Shown: piece after piece, positions 28,133 to 36,670 of the stretch
How positions within the stretch are numbered: position 1 is the stretch's first letter
Layout of the letters: each line of letters begins with the position of its first letter
Assembly (NCBI GenBank): GCA_016213785.1
Contig: JACQZQ010000025.1
Span: 62,001 to 126,000 of the forward strand
DNA: 64,000 nt
Direction of reading: 5' to 3'
Source: Acidobacteriota bacterium
GTDB lineage: Bacteria; Acidobacteriota; Blastocatellia; Chloracidobacteriales; JADJPF01
Translations under genes and position numbers: made by a program
The notes under the pieces: model-generated
The model's input: only the letters and a program-made list of their open reading frames with translations
Databases searched by the model: none
What the model was told of the DNA's origin: nothing

Positions 28133-28345
28133 TTAATTTTTTAATTGAGCTTGGTATCCAAGCTCAATAACTTTATCTATAAGGGTTTGCAGGTTAATTT
28201 GCTGATCATTATGCTCTATAGAAGCACTAGCATTGGCTAAATCAACAGAAATAGTTTTTACTCCCTCAATATCACTTAATTCGCTTTCTATCAGCTTTTT
28301 ACAAGCCTGACAATGCATTCCTGTAATGGATAAATTAGTTAACAT
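28133..28345 (-). CDS. Heavy-metal-associated (HMA) domain protein, copper-chaperone-like
   Basis: A 70-residue ferredoxin-like HMA domain. GMHCQAC at 9-15 supplies the metal-binding pair C12 and C15, and the length is that of CopZ-type chaperones. Such proteins carry Cu(I), sometimes other soft metals, to P-type ATPases, but no such ATPase gene lies in the window. AGGGG lies 7 bases before ATG. Its start is 14 bases after the rhomboid stop, so both are on one transcript. The metal is not determined by sequence alone. Confidence 0.9.
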   Translation of the reverse strand: MLTNLSITGMHCQACKKLIESELSDIEGVKTISVDLANASASIEHNDQQINLQTLIDKVIELGYQAQLKN

Positions 28346-28359
28346 AGTAACCCCTAGAA

Positions 28360-29148
28360 TTAGTTTATATAATCTTTTTTGTTATCCTTATTTATTTTTT
28401 CTTCCAAATCATCCCACATTTTTTTTACGTCTTTATCGACAACTTTAAAATTTTTATATTTTCTACGTATTTTCCATAGTCTAATTTGTTCATTAGCCCA
28501 AGCCTTAACAGCGCCTAGCATATGCCAGTTTGCTCTAGCGTAAATTATACCTAAGAGTACACCAGAAATATGTATAGCATGAGCAATCCCTGGGTCTCCT
28601 TCTGCACCAATAGTGCCTAAAAAAGCAGGAATAATTAAAAGAAATAAGACAAAGTATTTCATCTTTATAGGAAAGATCATTAATATAATTTGCCGATCAG
28701 GATAAATAGCAGCATAAGCACCTATTACGCCATAAACTGCGCCTGATGCACCTATGGAAGATACTGGAGAGTGAATATTAAGTAGATATTGGAAAAAAGC
28801 AGATAAAACGCCTATAGCAAGATAAAATATTAGAAAAGTCTTTTTGCCCCAACGCCATTCTAAGTCAGGCCCAAAAAAGAAAAGCCCTAACATATTAAAG
28901 AGTAGGTGCATAAATCCTCCATGTAAAAACATAGAGGTAAAGAATTGCCAGAAGAAAAATTGACTTGTGATAAGTGCAGGAGTCAAACCAAAAATAGTGT
29001 TAAACCATTTTATATTTCCAGAAAGAGTCATAATTATCTGAATGACATAAACTAAAGCATTGATAATTATAAGAGATCTTACTATGCTAGTTTTAGAAAA
29101 AACTGACATAGGATCGTAAGGGTTTTGATAATACATTCTATCGCCCAT
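28360..29148 (-). CDS. Rhomboid-family intramembrane serine protease
   Basis: A 262-residue protein with six membrane segments. The nucleophile is S135 in GASGAVYG, and the second catalytic residue is most likely H193 in AIHISG on the last segment; the HGGFMHLLFNML element on the second segment is also typical. The C-terminal 45 residues are a charged cytoplasmic tail. Rhomboids cut transmembrane substrates within the membrane; the substrate here is unknown. A strong GGAGG lies about 5 bases before ATG. It heads a two-gene unit with the HMA protein and is divergent from the secreted protein at 29326. Confidence 0.93.
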   Translation of the reverse strand: MGDRMYYQNPYDPMSVFSKTSIVRSLIIINALVYVIQIIMTLSGNIKWFNTIFGLTPALITSQFFFWQFFTSMFLHGGFMHLLFNMLGLFFFGPDLEWRWGKKTFLIFYLAIGVLSAFFQYLLNIHSPVSSIGASGAVYGVIGAYAAIYPDRQIILMIFPIKMKYFVLFLLIIPAFLGTIGAEGDPGIAHAIHISGVLLGIIYARANWHMLGAVKAWANEQIRLWKIRRKYKNFKVVDKDVKKMWDDLEEKINKDNKKDYIN

Positions 29149-29325
29149 AATTACCTCCTAAAACACAAGGTCTATTTTCTTGATAGCACCAGTGATTATT
29201 CTACAGCATCCGCGCTTTTGCAATGCAAGGTCAACACAAACTCAGTACACTACATCACATAACTATTCAACTCAGTTTAACGCTGCAATTGCTCTAAAAG
29301 CAAAGTTATTTTATAGGAGATAATA

Positions 29326-29922
29326 ATGAGACTTTTTTATTTATTAGTAATAATTAGCTGTTTTTCCTTAGTAGTAAAAGCTATAAATCTAGATCAATTT
29401 AATAGCAGTGTATTTTTTCCGCAAAATATTGGAGATGAAAGAGTTTATCGTAAAGTAGGAAAAATGGCTAAACCAAATGATAGTTGGACAGATAAAGTCA
29501 CAGAAAAAAAGGGAAAGATTTTCTCCCACTCTAACTTTTGGGGCGATGATGTGCGACGAGAATTAAAAATGAATAATAGACATCAAATTATTGAAAAAGC
29601 TAAAGATAAAAAATATATCTGGTATAAATTAGATGAAACTTCAGAATGGACAATGAACCTTAGCCAAGAAGGTATTGCTTGTACAGAAGGAGCAAAAATT
29701 AAAATTACTAGCCGTAGCGAAACAGTCCAGGTTCCCGCAGGTACTTTTCAAAACTGCTTAAAACTAGAATTTACAAGTAATTGCAATGATGCTGGAGTAG
29801 AAGCACAATGGTTTGCCCCTAATGTTGGGCTTGTAAAACAAACCGAGTCAACTTTTGCTGGAATACTTACTACAGAACTAGTTAAAGCAACAATATCAGG
29901 AAAAAACTACCCAGAAAAATAA
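29326..29922 (+). CDS. Secreted protein of unknown function
   Basis: A 198-residue protein with a signal peptide (cleavage near VVKA, residue 19). The mature part is beta-rich and has two cysteines, one in GIACTEG and one in FQNCLKLEF, plus a third in SNCND. The phrases VPAGTFQNCLKLE and WFAPNVGLVK occur in many bacterial hypothetical lipoprotein-like or beta-barrel-like proteins of unknown role. AGGAG lies 6 bases before ATG. It is followed 39 bases later by the YdjM-like gene. Confidence 0.75.
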   Translation: MRLFYLLVIISCFSLVVKAINLDQFNSSVFFPQNIGDERVYRKVGKMAKPNDSWTDKVTEKKGKIFSHSNFWGDDVRRELKMNNRHQIIEKAKDKKYIWYKLDETSEWTMNLSQEGIACTEGAKIKITSRSETVQVPAGTFQNCLKLEFTSNCNDAGVEAQWFAPNVGLVKQTESTFAGILTTELVKATISGKNYPEK

Positions 29923-29961
29923 GCCTTACCTATTTTTAACGAAAGTAAATAATTATTAAAA

Positions 29962-30507
29962 ATGCCATTTCCCGTATCTCATACAATTACTGGGCTTGTG
30001 TTTGCGAGTTTTTCACCTCGTTTTTTAGAGAAAAATAGGTACTTAGAAATCGCTTTAGTTGCCCTACTTGCCAATTTACCCGATTTTGATTTTGCATTAG
30101 TTTGGCTAACAGGAAATTTGCTTTGGCATCGCAATTTTAGCCATTCAATTTTATTTGCTTTATTTATAGGCGCTCTCACCTGTTTACTTTATGACAGAAA
30201 ATGGTCTTTTGGACGTTGGCTAGTTTTAAGCCTAGTAGTCTTTTCTCATACACTACTAGACTTTTTTACTTCTAATTCTCAGATAGTTAAAGGGGTTATG
30301 GTTTTTTGGCCTTTTTCACAAGAAAGATTTACAGCCGATTTTATATTTTATCCTTTACATAATTGGCGAATTTTTAATGGTTTAGAGCTATTATTTAAAA
30401 TGTCAGTTATGGGACTAGTAGAGCTACTAATTTATTCACCTATTTTTCTATTATTAATGTTATTACGTCATTTTCTTAAAAATATTTTCCTTAAGTCTAG
30501 TGATTAA
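29962..30507 (+). CDS. YdjM-family membrane-bound metal-dependent hydrolase
   Basis: A 181-residue membrane protein with about four hydrophobic segments. Conserved family features are visible: an N-terminal SHTITG with the first His, LPDFDF with paired Asp, HRNFSHSILFA with two His, and a later SHTLLDF. These His/Asp residues are thought to bind metal in the YdjM (LexA-regulated, DUF457-like) family. The physiological substrate is not known. The convergent patatin gene ends 14 bases beyond its stop. Confidence 0.85.
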   Translation: MPFPVSHTITGLVFASFSPRFLEKNRYLEIALVALLANLPDFDFALVWLTGNLLWHRNFSHSILFALFIGALTCLLYDRKWSFGRWLVLSLVVFSHTLLDFFTSNSQIVKGVMVFWPFSQERFTADFIFYPLHNWRIFNGLELLFKMSVMGLVELLIYSPIFLLLMLLRHFLKNIFLKSSD

Positions 30508-30521
30508 AAACTTTACAGTAA

Positions 30522-31547
30522 TTAAAAATGTTTTTTTAGTAAATTACGGTCTATTTCAAAACGATGACGTGCAAGAGAATCTTGGCCTACACCAACAATA
30601 GTTGGAGTTATAGAAGCAGAAAATGGTGAACCTATTTCTTGCACTTTTGGATAAATTAATATCCCATGTTGGCTTGCAAGTTCTTCATCTTCACTAAAAC
30701 GTGATTGGAGAATATCAATAGAAGTTTGGTTAAAAATCTTTCTTAAAAACCAGTTTGCCCAACTATTCCCAACAAATGGATCTGTTTGATGAGCTAAAAT
30801 ATTAGCTGGCTCATTAGGTCTTATTACTACTCTAGTTGGTAAGTTAGAAAAATAAAATCCATCAAAAAGATCTTCTGAGTTAACTTGATAGCTAACAAAA
30901 AAAGCACAACTTGCTGTCATTGCATCTATTATAGAAACATCAGGAGTATCTTTTGTTGAAAGCACAACTGATTCTGTATTAGCAATTGCTTCTTGCATTG
31001 CATCCTGAATCTTTAATTTACTTAAAAATGCTGCTAGCTCTGTGGTAAGTGAAAATAAGCTGCTAAAAGTAAAATGTTGCAGCAGTCTTCCTAGCCTACG
31101 TAAAACATCTATAATCCCACCAGACACATTTAAACGAGCACAAGCAATTGATAAATCCACTTCTAATTCACCAAGTCTTAAGTCTCGTTTTTTAGGTAGT
31201 AGCCCAGCCTTATTATCAACTAATAAGTGATCAGAAAAAATCTCTCTTAGCCGTGCAGGAATTTGGAAAGCATCAAAAAAATTAACGTTATGAACTTGTG
31301 GTAAGGTAGCATACATATGAACAGGAGTAATTCCTGTTGAAATTAGTCCTGTAATTAATCCGCCTCCACTAACTCCAGCTAAACGGCGGATTTTAGCCCC
31401 TGATTCTAAACAATATTTAATTGCAGGTAGAGAAGAGACTTTCCACATTCCTCCCCCGCTTTCTACTAGGTCTAAATGACAAGTATTATTTTTACGTTTA
31501 TTTGTGCTTTTTTTAGTTTGTTTTAATAAGGTTTCTTGATTATCCAT
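30522..31547 (-). CDS. Patatin-like phospholipase
   Basis: A 341-residue lipid acyl hydrolase. The oxyanion loop is GGGMWK at 31-36, the nucleophile elbow is GVSGG at 58-62 with S60, and the catalytic Asp is D229 in FDGFY, giving the Ser-Asp dyad. There is no signal peptide, so it acts in the cytoplasm or at the inner leaflet. The usual G-x-G-x-(R/K)-G loop is altered: tryptophan precedes the lysine and Val replaces Gly after it. The neighbour upstream on the same strand is an unrecognised membrane protein 70 bases away. Substrate could be membrane phospholipid; no defence or toxin partner is evident. Confidence 0.85.
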   Translation of the reverse strand: MDNQETLLKQTKKSTNKRKNNTCHLDLVESGGGMWKVSSLPAIKYCLESGAKIRRLAGVSGGGLITGLISTGITPVHMYATLPQVHNVNFFDAFQIPARLREIFSDHLLVDNKAGLLPKKRDLRLGELEVDLSIACARLNVSGGIIDVLRRLGRLLQHFTFSSLFSLTTELAAFLSKLKIQDAMQEAIANTESVVLSTKDTPDVSIIDAMTASCAFFVSYQVNSEDLFDGFYFSNLPTRVVIRPNEPANILAHQTDPFVGNSWANWFLRKIFNQTSIDILQSRFSEDEELASQHGILIYPKVQEIGSPFSASITPTIVGVGQDSLARHRFEIDRNLLKKHF

Positions 31548-31617
31548 AAAATTTAATATTCCATTTCTTTTATATTAAGGTTAATTAAAAAAGGCTAATT
31601 CTATAATTCTATTTGCT

Positions 31618-32259
31618 CTAGAGTATTATACTAAAAGGTTTAGGGTTAGAAGCTAATTTGTTAACTTCTTGATAAATTGGAACTAAACGATAATCTAAAT
31701 TATTAATATCTATATCTGAAAAAATTTTATCTAAAATAATTAACTCTTCTTTATCAAATAAAAGTTTGAGTTGGAAGGGAGCATTTTTTTCAGCTTTTTC
31801 TACTACCCAAGAAAGCCGTTCTGCTAAAACAGTTTGTTTACTTAATGGAAGGCTACTTATTACATCTAAAGAGCTTTTAGGTAAAAGATCTTCTAGCCCA
31901 AACAAATTTTGATAAATAAATAAATCTCTTTTTTGACTAATAAAATTACTAGTAATAAGACTAGCACTAAGGCTTAAATTAATAATGCAAAGAAAATCTG
32001 CTAACTGATCAGCAAAATAAAGTGAGGTCGAAGATAAAGTAGTAGCTAGTTTATTAGACCAACTAGCCAGCCAAGAAGAGAAATATATTAAACAGCACAA
32101 ACTAAAAGATAGCACTAGATAAAAAAAGCTACGTGAGCTATTTATTTCAGCTTGTGTACGTGATAAGCCTAAGGGGTATTTATTTATTAACTTTTGGGTT
32201 AATACGGCTATTAGTACTATCCAAAAGGCTAAAATAATTTCTATTAACCAATATTCCAT
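31618..32259 (-). CDS. Membrane protein of unknown function
   Basis: A 213-residue protein that I do not recognise. It begins with a hydrophobic helix (about 3-22) and has two more hydrophobic segments at about 43-65 and 85-107. The C-terminal 100 residues are soluble, with Leu-rich helices and few distinctive residues. It has no cysteine motif and no catalytic pattern. It stands 70 bases upstream of the patatin gene on the same strand and is divergent from fur. It could be a partner of either or independent. Confidence 0.7.
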   Translation of the reverse strand: MEYWLIEIILAFWIVLIAVLTQKLINKYPLGLSRTQAEINSSRSFFYLVLSFSLCCLIYFSSWLASWSNKLATTLSSTSLYFADQLADFLCIINLSLSASLITSNFISQKRDLFIYQNLFGLEDLLPKSSLDVISSLPLSKQTVLAERLSWVVEKAEKNAPFQLKLLFDKEELIILDKIFSDIDINNLDYRLVPIYQEVNKLASNPKPFSIIL

Positions 32260-32380
32260 AACAACTTGATAATAACCTAATAATAAGGAGTTAAAATGTA
32301 GACAACGATTGTTTGCTATTAATTTTAAAACTATAATTTAAAAGGCTGGGTGATTCCAAACAAAACAAGGAAAATATTTT

Positions 32381-32851
32381 ATGAGTACAGAAAAAGAAAT
32401 TTTCCATGAACACTTAAAACGTACTAGACTAAAACGCACTGACCAAAGAGATTTAATTCTAGATGTTTTTATTGGTACAGAAGGACATATTTCTGTAGAA
32501 GAACTCTATGATTTAGTAAAAAAGAAAGATCCATCAGTAGGTTTTACTACAGTTTATAGAACCATGAAATTAATGACAGAAGCCGGTCTTGCCCATGAAG
32601 TCCGTTTTACTGATGGCCGTGCCCGTTATGAACATGAATATAATCACGACCACCATGATCATTTTATTTGTAGTAATTGTAATTCTGTAATTGAGTTCTA
32701 TAGCGCTGAAATTGAAAAGTTACAAGAAGAAATCGCCCACCAATATAATTTTACGATTCAAGATCATAGCCATCGAATTTTTGGGATCTGTAGTAACTGC
32801 CAAGAAAAAAATAGTAATATTGGAATAGCAAAAGCAAGAAGTTTTAGCTAG
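32381..32851 (+). CDS. fur: Fur-family metalloregulator
   Basis: A 156-residue regulator with the N-terminal winged-helix DNA-binding domain (about 10-82, with [12 protein letters not shown] as recognition helix) and a C-terminal dimerisation and metal domain. The His-rich HDHHDHF at about 89-95 and two CxxC pairs, C97/C100 and C137/C140, match Fur with a structural zinc site. Fur represses iron uptake genes when Fe(II) is bound; PerR or Zur cannot be fully excluded by sequence. AAGGAA precedes the ATG by 8 bases. No Fur box that I would defend was found near it. Confidence 0.92.
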   Translation: MSTEKEIFHEHLKRTRLKRTDQRDLILDVFIGTEGHISVEELYDLVKKKDPSVGFTTVYRTMKLMTEAGLAHEVRFTDGRARYEHEYNHDHHDHFICSNCNSVIEFYSAEIEKLQEEIAHQYNFTIQDHSHRIFGICSNCQEKNSNIGIAKARSFS

Positions 32852-32928
32852 CAACCTTCAGAATAATTACTTAGTGATAAACTTATAACAACTTTTTTAA
32901 GAATCTTTAAGAGGTTTTAAAGGTTTTA

Positions 32929-33240
32929 ATGAATAATCTAAATAAAATAAGATTATTTTTTGCTAGTTTTTTATTAATAATTTCCAGTATTATTGTGACT
33001 ATAAACTTGATATTATTATTTCTTGAAATACAAAGAAAAATCAAAAACGAAGCTAAACAAACTCCTTCCAGCATAGTGCTTCTATCAGCTACTCTTGCAA
33101 TAATTGCAATAATTATTTCACCTAAAAACATTTATATTTATACTATATCTTTAGCAATAATTTTGATTGATCCACAAAATTGGTTTTTAGGATATTTAGC
33201 AATAAAGTCCATTTTTAATAAAAATAAACCTATTAATTAA
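32929..33240 (+). CDS. Small membrane protein of unknown function
   Basis: A 103-residue hydrophobic protein with segments at about 9-32, 48-65 and 69-92. AAAGG lies 5 bases before the ATG, and the frame is closed by TAA just before the small zinc-ribbon gene on the other strand. An antisense frame in the same place is weaker. It lies 77 bases after fur and may share its transcript. Confidence 0.6.
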   Translation: MNNLNKIRLFFASFLLIISSIIVTINLILLFLEIQRKIKNEAKQTPSSIVLLSATLAIIAIIISPKNIYIYTISLAIILIDPQNWFLGYLAIKSIFNKNKPIN

Positions 33241-33247
33241 TTTGTAA

Positions 33248-33376
33248 TTATTTAGAAGGTTTTTCACGTTGTTGTTGCATACGAACTTTACTACATTGTG
33301 GACAAACCCATTTTCGCTTTTTATGAAAACTTCGTTTCTTTTCAACCATTTTTATTTTACATTCTTGACAAGTCAT
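33248..33376 (-). CDS. Small zinc-ribbon protein, 42 residues
   Basis: This frame translates to 42 residues beginning MTCQECKIKM and ending REKPSK. C3 and C6 form one CxxC pair and C25 and C28 (WVCPQC) the second, the classic four-cysteine zinc ribbon. The linker is highly basic (KKRSFHKKRK), so it may contact nucleic acid or ribosome. AGAG lies 2 bases before ATG. It is too short for routine gene callers. It is tail-to-tail with the small membrane protein. It resembles ribosomal-type zinc ribbons such as L36/L37-like proteins only in size and charge. Confidence 0.7.
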   Translation of the reverse strand: MTCQECKIKMVEKKRSFHKKRKWVCPQCSKVRMQQQREKPSK

Positions 33377-33485
33377 AGCTCTAAACACTTGATTTATTTG
33401 TAAGTAGTTATTGTTATTAGTTATAATATTTTTCTAATAAATTAATCAATAAATAATATTCTACCATTATTTTTACTATCGTTTG

Positions 33486-33995
33486 ATGACAACAAAACAA
33501 CTAGAAACTATACTTCAACCAATGTTAATTGAAGACTTAGAGGCATGTTGGGAGCTAGACCAACGATGTTTTCCGCCTTCTGAGGCTTATGATAGGGATA
33601 TGCTACGTTATTTGTTAACCCATCAAGGTCGTGTTTGCTACAAAATTGTTAATAGCTGCTCAGAAAAAATGCTAGGCTTTGGTGTAGGATTAGTTCAAGA
33701 AGACGGTACAGGCCATGTTATTTCCTTAGCAATTGCTCCTGAAGTAAGAAGTAGAGGCTATGGCCGTTGGTTAATGAACCGCTTAGAAAATGGATTTCGC
33801 TTGCGTAATATTATCACTTTGCGTTTAGAAGTTCGTACTACAAATAAACCTGCTATTCACCTTTATAATAAGCTTGGCTATCTAATAGTGGAACGAGTCA
33901 AACAGTATTATGCTGATGGTGGAGATGCTTATTTAATGATTAAATCTCTCCTAGATCTTAGTTTAGAAGAACCAGAAAAATCACAAGATTTCTAG
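33486..33995 (+). CDS. rimI: GNAT acetyltransferase, RimI-like
   Basis: A 169-residue single-domain GNAT fold. Motif A is visible as VISLAIAPEVRSRGYGRWLM, where RSRGYG binds acetyl-CoA, followed by LRLEVRTTNKPAIHLYNKLGY, the signature that unites RimI and similar N-terminal protein acetylases. Role inferred: acetylates the N-terminus of ribosomal protein S18 or other proteins. An in-frame TTG lies one codon upstream; I take the ATG. There is no good Shine-Dalgarno. The GspG-like gene begins 21 bases past its stop, so they probably share a transcript. Confidence 0.85.
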   Translation: MTTKQLETILQPMLIEDLEACWELDQRCFPPSEAYDRDMLRYLLTHQGRVCYKIVNSCSEKMLGFGVGLVQEDGTGHVISLAIAPEVRSRGYGRWLMNRLENGFRLRNIITLRLEVRTTNKPAIHLYNKLGYLIVERVKQYYADGGDAYLMIKSLLDLSLEEPEKSQDF

Positions 33996-34016
33996 GACAA
34001 GAAATGAGCAAAAACT

Positions 34017-34610
34017 GTGATCAAGAAAAAAACCTTTTTCTTAGTTAATATTTTTTGGCTTTCTGTTGTAATTTTAGCTCTAGCTTCTCCAGAATCTCTT
34101 AGCCCAAAAGAAGCCCGTAGAGTAATTGCTAACATCCCTGGGTTTGAATTTGATCCTGATCTTGTAAGAATTCAATCTATAGACCCACCAAAAAATGTTG
34201 GTCGAGGTGGTGCAGTAGTCGAAGCCCAATTTACAGCAGCATTTAGAGTTGAAAAAAAACAATCTTGGCAAGTAGCTGAAATCCGCCTAGGCAACGGACA
34301 ATGGGAAGATGTAGAACTTATTACTAGTGCTGTAAAAAATGAAAAAATAAAACGTACCAAAGAAAGATTAGACAAACTCTCAGTAGCACTAGAAAAATAC
34401 CATAAGGAAAAAGGTTATTACCCTCAAGCCCGCGACATAGTTGCCTTGACAGATCTTTTAGTTCCTGATTATATCAACCCCTCTATTAGAACCGATCTTT
34501 GGTCAAGTTATTTCTTATATAGCTCTGATGGAAAGACTTACAAGCTAGAATCCCTCGGGCCAGATAAAAAAGCAAATAGCGGTGATGAAATAGTACAGAC
34601 AAACACATAG
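34017..34610 (+). CDS. Exported protein with GspG-like C-terminal domain
   Basis: A 197-residue protein starting at GTG; the only nearby ATG is in another frame that stops quickly. The N-terminus is a signal peptide (KKK then FFLVNIFWLSVVILALA). Residues 30-105 are of unknown fold. Residues about 115-190 match the C-terminal domain of the major type II secretion pseudopilin GspG: RLDKLSVALEKYHKEKGYYP, LVPDYI, DLWSSYFLY and SLGPDKKANSGDEI, the last being the calcium-binding end of that domain. The prepilin cleavage motif (G then F-x-x-x-E) is absent, so it is not processed as a pilin. It may be a soluble relative. Confidence 0.8.
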   Translation: MIKKKTFFLVNIFWLSVVILALASPESLSPKEARRVIANIPGFEFDPDLVRIQSIDPPKNVGRGGAVVEAQFTAAFRVEKKQSWQVAEIRLGNGQWEDVELITSAVKNEKIKRTKERLDKLSVALEKYHKEKGYYPQARDIVALTDLLVPDYINPSIRTDLWSSYFLYSSDGKTYKLESLGPDKKANSGDEIVQTNT

Positions 34611-34645
34611 GGTTGTTCATACTAGAATAAAGGATATTAAGGAGA

Positions 34646-34674
34646 TTAGGGGTAAAGCTATGTCTATACCCTAA
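34646..34674 (+). terminator. Weak hairpin before heptose kinase gene
   Basis: TTAGGG at 34646-34651 pairs with CCCTAA at 34669-34674; ATTTTAAG follows. An SD-like AGGGG within it and an ATG at 34660 would give only a four-codon frame (MSIP). It could end the GspG-like transcript or affect heptose kinase translation. Confidence 0.3.
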
Positions 34675-34681
34675 ATTTTAA

Positions 34682-35692
34682 GTGAGAAGATTAAAAAAAT
34701 CCCGTGCAATAGATTTATTAGAAAAATTCCAAAATACAAAAATCCTTGTAGTTGGCGATTTAATGTTAGACGAATTTTTATGGGGGCGTGCTAGGCGCAT
34801 AGCCCCAGAAGCGCCTGTTCCAATTGTTGAAATTGAGCGAGAAACTTTGCATATAGGTGGAGCAGGAAATGTTGCAGCAAATCTAGCTGCACTCGGTGCA
34901 AAACCTATTATTATAGGTGTACAAGGCAATGATATTAATGGTGAACGCCTTTGTGGAGAATTTGAAAAAGCTGGTATTGATACTAGCTCGATTACTATAG
35001 ACTCTTTGCGGCCAACTACAGTAAAAACCCGTATTATTGCTCACTCTCAACATGTAGTTCGCGCTGATAGAGAAAAGAAAACTCCTGTTAATAGTGAAGT
35101 TGAGTCTGAGCTAATAAATAACTTTCTAAGGCTTTTACCTAGCGCTCAAGGGGTTATAGTTTCTGACTATGAGAAAGGAGTTATTACTCCTAGTTTGCTA
35201 GAAAAAATTCTTCCCTCTGCTGTAGCTCAAAATATCCCTGTTTGTATTGACCCAAAGCTAAAGAAATTTGAGCATTATCATCCTGCTACTATAGTTACAC
35301 CTAATCAAAATGAAGCTGAAGCGGCTTCTGGAATAACGATAGATTCAGAAGAAAACCTAGCGTTAGTAGGAAAGAAATTAAGACAAATGCTAGAAGGAGC
35401 AAGTGTTTTAATTACTCGTGGCGAAGAAGGAATGTCACTTTTTGAAAATGATAATGAAGTAGTAAACGTCCCTACTATTGCTAGAGAGGTTTATGATGTG
35501 ACGGGTGCAGGAGATACAGTAGTAGCAACTTTGGCTTTAGGCTTAGCTTGTGGTGCTAGTATGTTGGAATCAGCAATCCTTGCTAATTATGCGGCTGGGG
35601 TTGTAGTTGCAAAAGTTGGTACAGCAACCGCTTCTGCTAAAGAAGTTTTAGATGAGATAGATAACTTTTTTCATCATAATGTTGCAGATTAA
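34682..35692 (+). CDS. rfaE1: D-glycero-beta-D-manno-heptose-7-phosphate kinase (HldE kinase domain / RfaE1)
   Basis: A 336-residue PfkB/ribokinase-type sugar kinase. ILVVGDLMLDEFLWG at about 20-34 and GGAGNVAANLAALGA at 58-72 are signatures of the HldE N-terminal half, and DVTGAGDTVVATLALG holds the catalytic Asp and anion hole. It adds the 1-phosphate on the way to ADP-heptose for LPS inner core. The nucleotidyltransferase half of bifunctional HldE is absent, so a separate RfaE2 is expected elsewhere. Its start is GTG, because no ATG lies before the first conserved strand; no Shine-Dalgarno is evident. Gene presence supports a Gram-negative type envelope. Confidence 0.92.
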   Translation: MRRLKKSRAIDLLEKFQNTKILVVGDLMLDEFLWGRARRIAPEAPVPIVEIERETLHIGGAGNVAANLAALGAKPIIIGVQGNDINGERLCGEFEKAGIDTSSITIDSLRPTTVKTRIIAHSQHVVRADREKKTPVNSEVESELINNFLRLLPSAQGVIVSDYEKGVITPSLLEKILPSAVAQNIPVCIDPKLKKFEHYHPATIVTPNQNEAEAASGITIDSEENLALVGKKLRQMLEGASVLITRGEEGMSLFENDNEVVNVPTIAREVYDVTGAGDTVVATLALGLACGASMLESAILANYAAGVVVAKVGTATASAKEVLDEIDNFFHHNVAD

Positions 35693-35698
35693 GTAAAA

Positions 35699-36670
35699 TT
35701 AAGCAAAATGATCATAGCCTTTAGCAAGCAGTGGAGTTTTTCTTTTGCCATCTATTAGCCATCTATCTAAATCACTAGTGATAATTCCAATTTTGGTTAT
35801 AGATAAATCAGGAAATAATTTAGAAAGAATATTTAATTTAGTATTATTTTCTGAGGGTATAGTAAATAATAATTCGTAATCCTCTCCACCGTTTAGAGCT
35901 TGATTAATTGTTGCGCTAGGAAAAACTGGTAAAGAGCTAAGACTCACTGTAGCTCCAACACCACTTTCTTCACAAATATGTCCTAGGTCTGAAGAAAGCC
36001 CATCAGAAATATCTATCATTGATGATGCTAGATTTTCTATAGCTAAAGTTTTTCCAAATTCAAGCCTTGGTTGTGGTTTAAGGTGAGCAAGTAGGGCTTG
36101 TTTTTCTATATCAGTTAAATCATTGTTAGTAATACGTTTTCCTTGCAAAAGTAGCTCTAATCCTAAAGCAGAAGCCCCAAGCTGTCCTGTAATATAAATT
36201 TCATCGCCTACTTTTGCTCCACTACGCTTAACAGCTTTTCCTAAAAAAGAGTCTCCTAAGATTGTAATATTTAGAAAAAGCTTATCAACTGATGCAGAAG
36301 TGTCCCCACCAATAAGTGTAACTTGGTAAGTATCAGCAAGTTCTAACATACCTCTTAAAAGCTCTGTTAAAAAGCTATCTGGCAAAGTTTTAGGACGAGC
36401 AATACTAAGTAAAAAGAAATTTGCTTGGCCTCCCATTGCTGCAATATCACTTAAGTTAACAGCCAGTGCTTTATGGCCTAATAAGTCTGGAGGAGTAAAA
36501 TCTAGCTTAAAATGTATATCTTCAGATAAAAGATCAGTGCTAATTAAAATTTCTTTATTGCTAGGAGATGAAAAAATCGCGGCATCGTCTCCAATACCCG
36601 CGATTAAATTAATAGGATTATTGATTTTTTGGCTACGTAGCCAGTTAATAAACTCAAATTCTTTTTTCAC
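35699..36670 (-). CDS. thiL: Thiamine-monophosphate kinase ThiL
   Basis: A 323-residue AIR-synthase-type kinase that phosphorylates thiamine monophosphate to the diphosphate cofactor. GIGDDAAIF at about 25-33 binds Mg-ATP, DLSDIAAMGGQ is the second conserved Asp element, GGDTSAS the third, and MIDISDGLSSDLGHI and NGGEDYELLF complete the family signature. Length is standard. Its first 17 bases overlap the end of the aminotransferase gene in a different frame, so translation is probably coupled. No other thiamine gene is nearby. Confidence 0.95.
   Translation of the reverse strand: MKKEFEFINWLRSQKINNPINLIAGIGDDAAIFSSPSNKEILISTDLLSEDIHFKLDFTPPDLLGHKALAVNLSDIAAMGGQANFFLLSIARPKTLPDSFLTELLRGMLELADTYQVTLIGGDTSASVDKLFLNITILGDSFLGKAVKRSGAKVGDEIYITGQLGASALGLELLLQGKRITNNDLTDIEKQALLAHLKPQPRLEFGKTLAIENLASSMIDISDGLSSDLGHICEESGVGATVSLSSLPVFPSATINQALNGGEDYELLFTIPSENNTKLNILSKLFPDLSITKIGIITSDLDRWLIDGKRKTPLLAKGYDHFA

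Noticed and set aside
32290-32375. Possible Fur/PerR box upstream of fur
   Set aside because: AT-rich stretches only loosely match the inverted repeats; not distinguishable from background composition.
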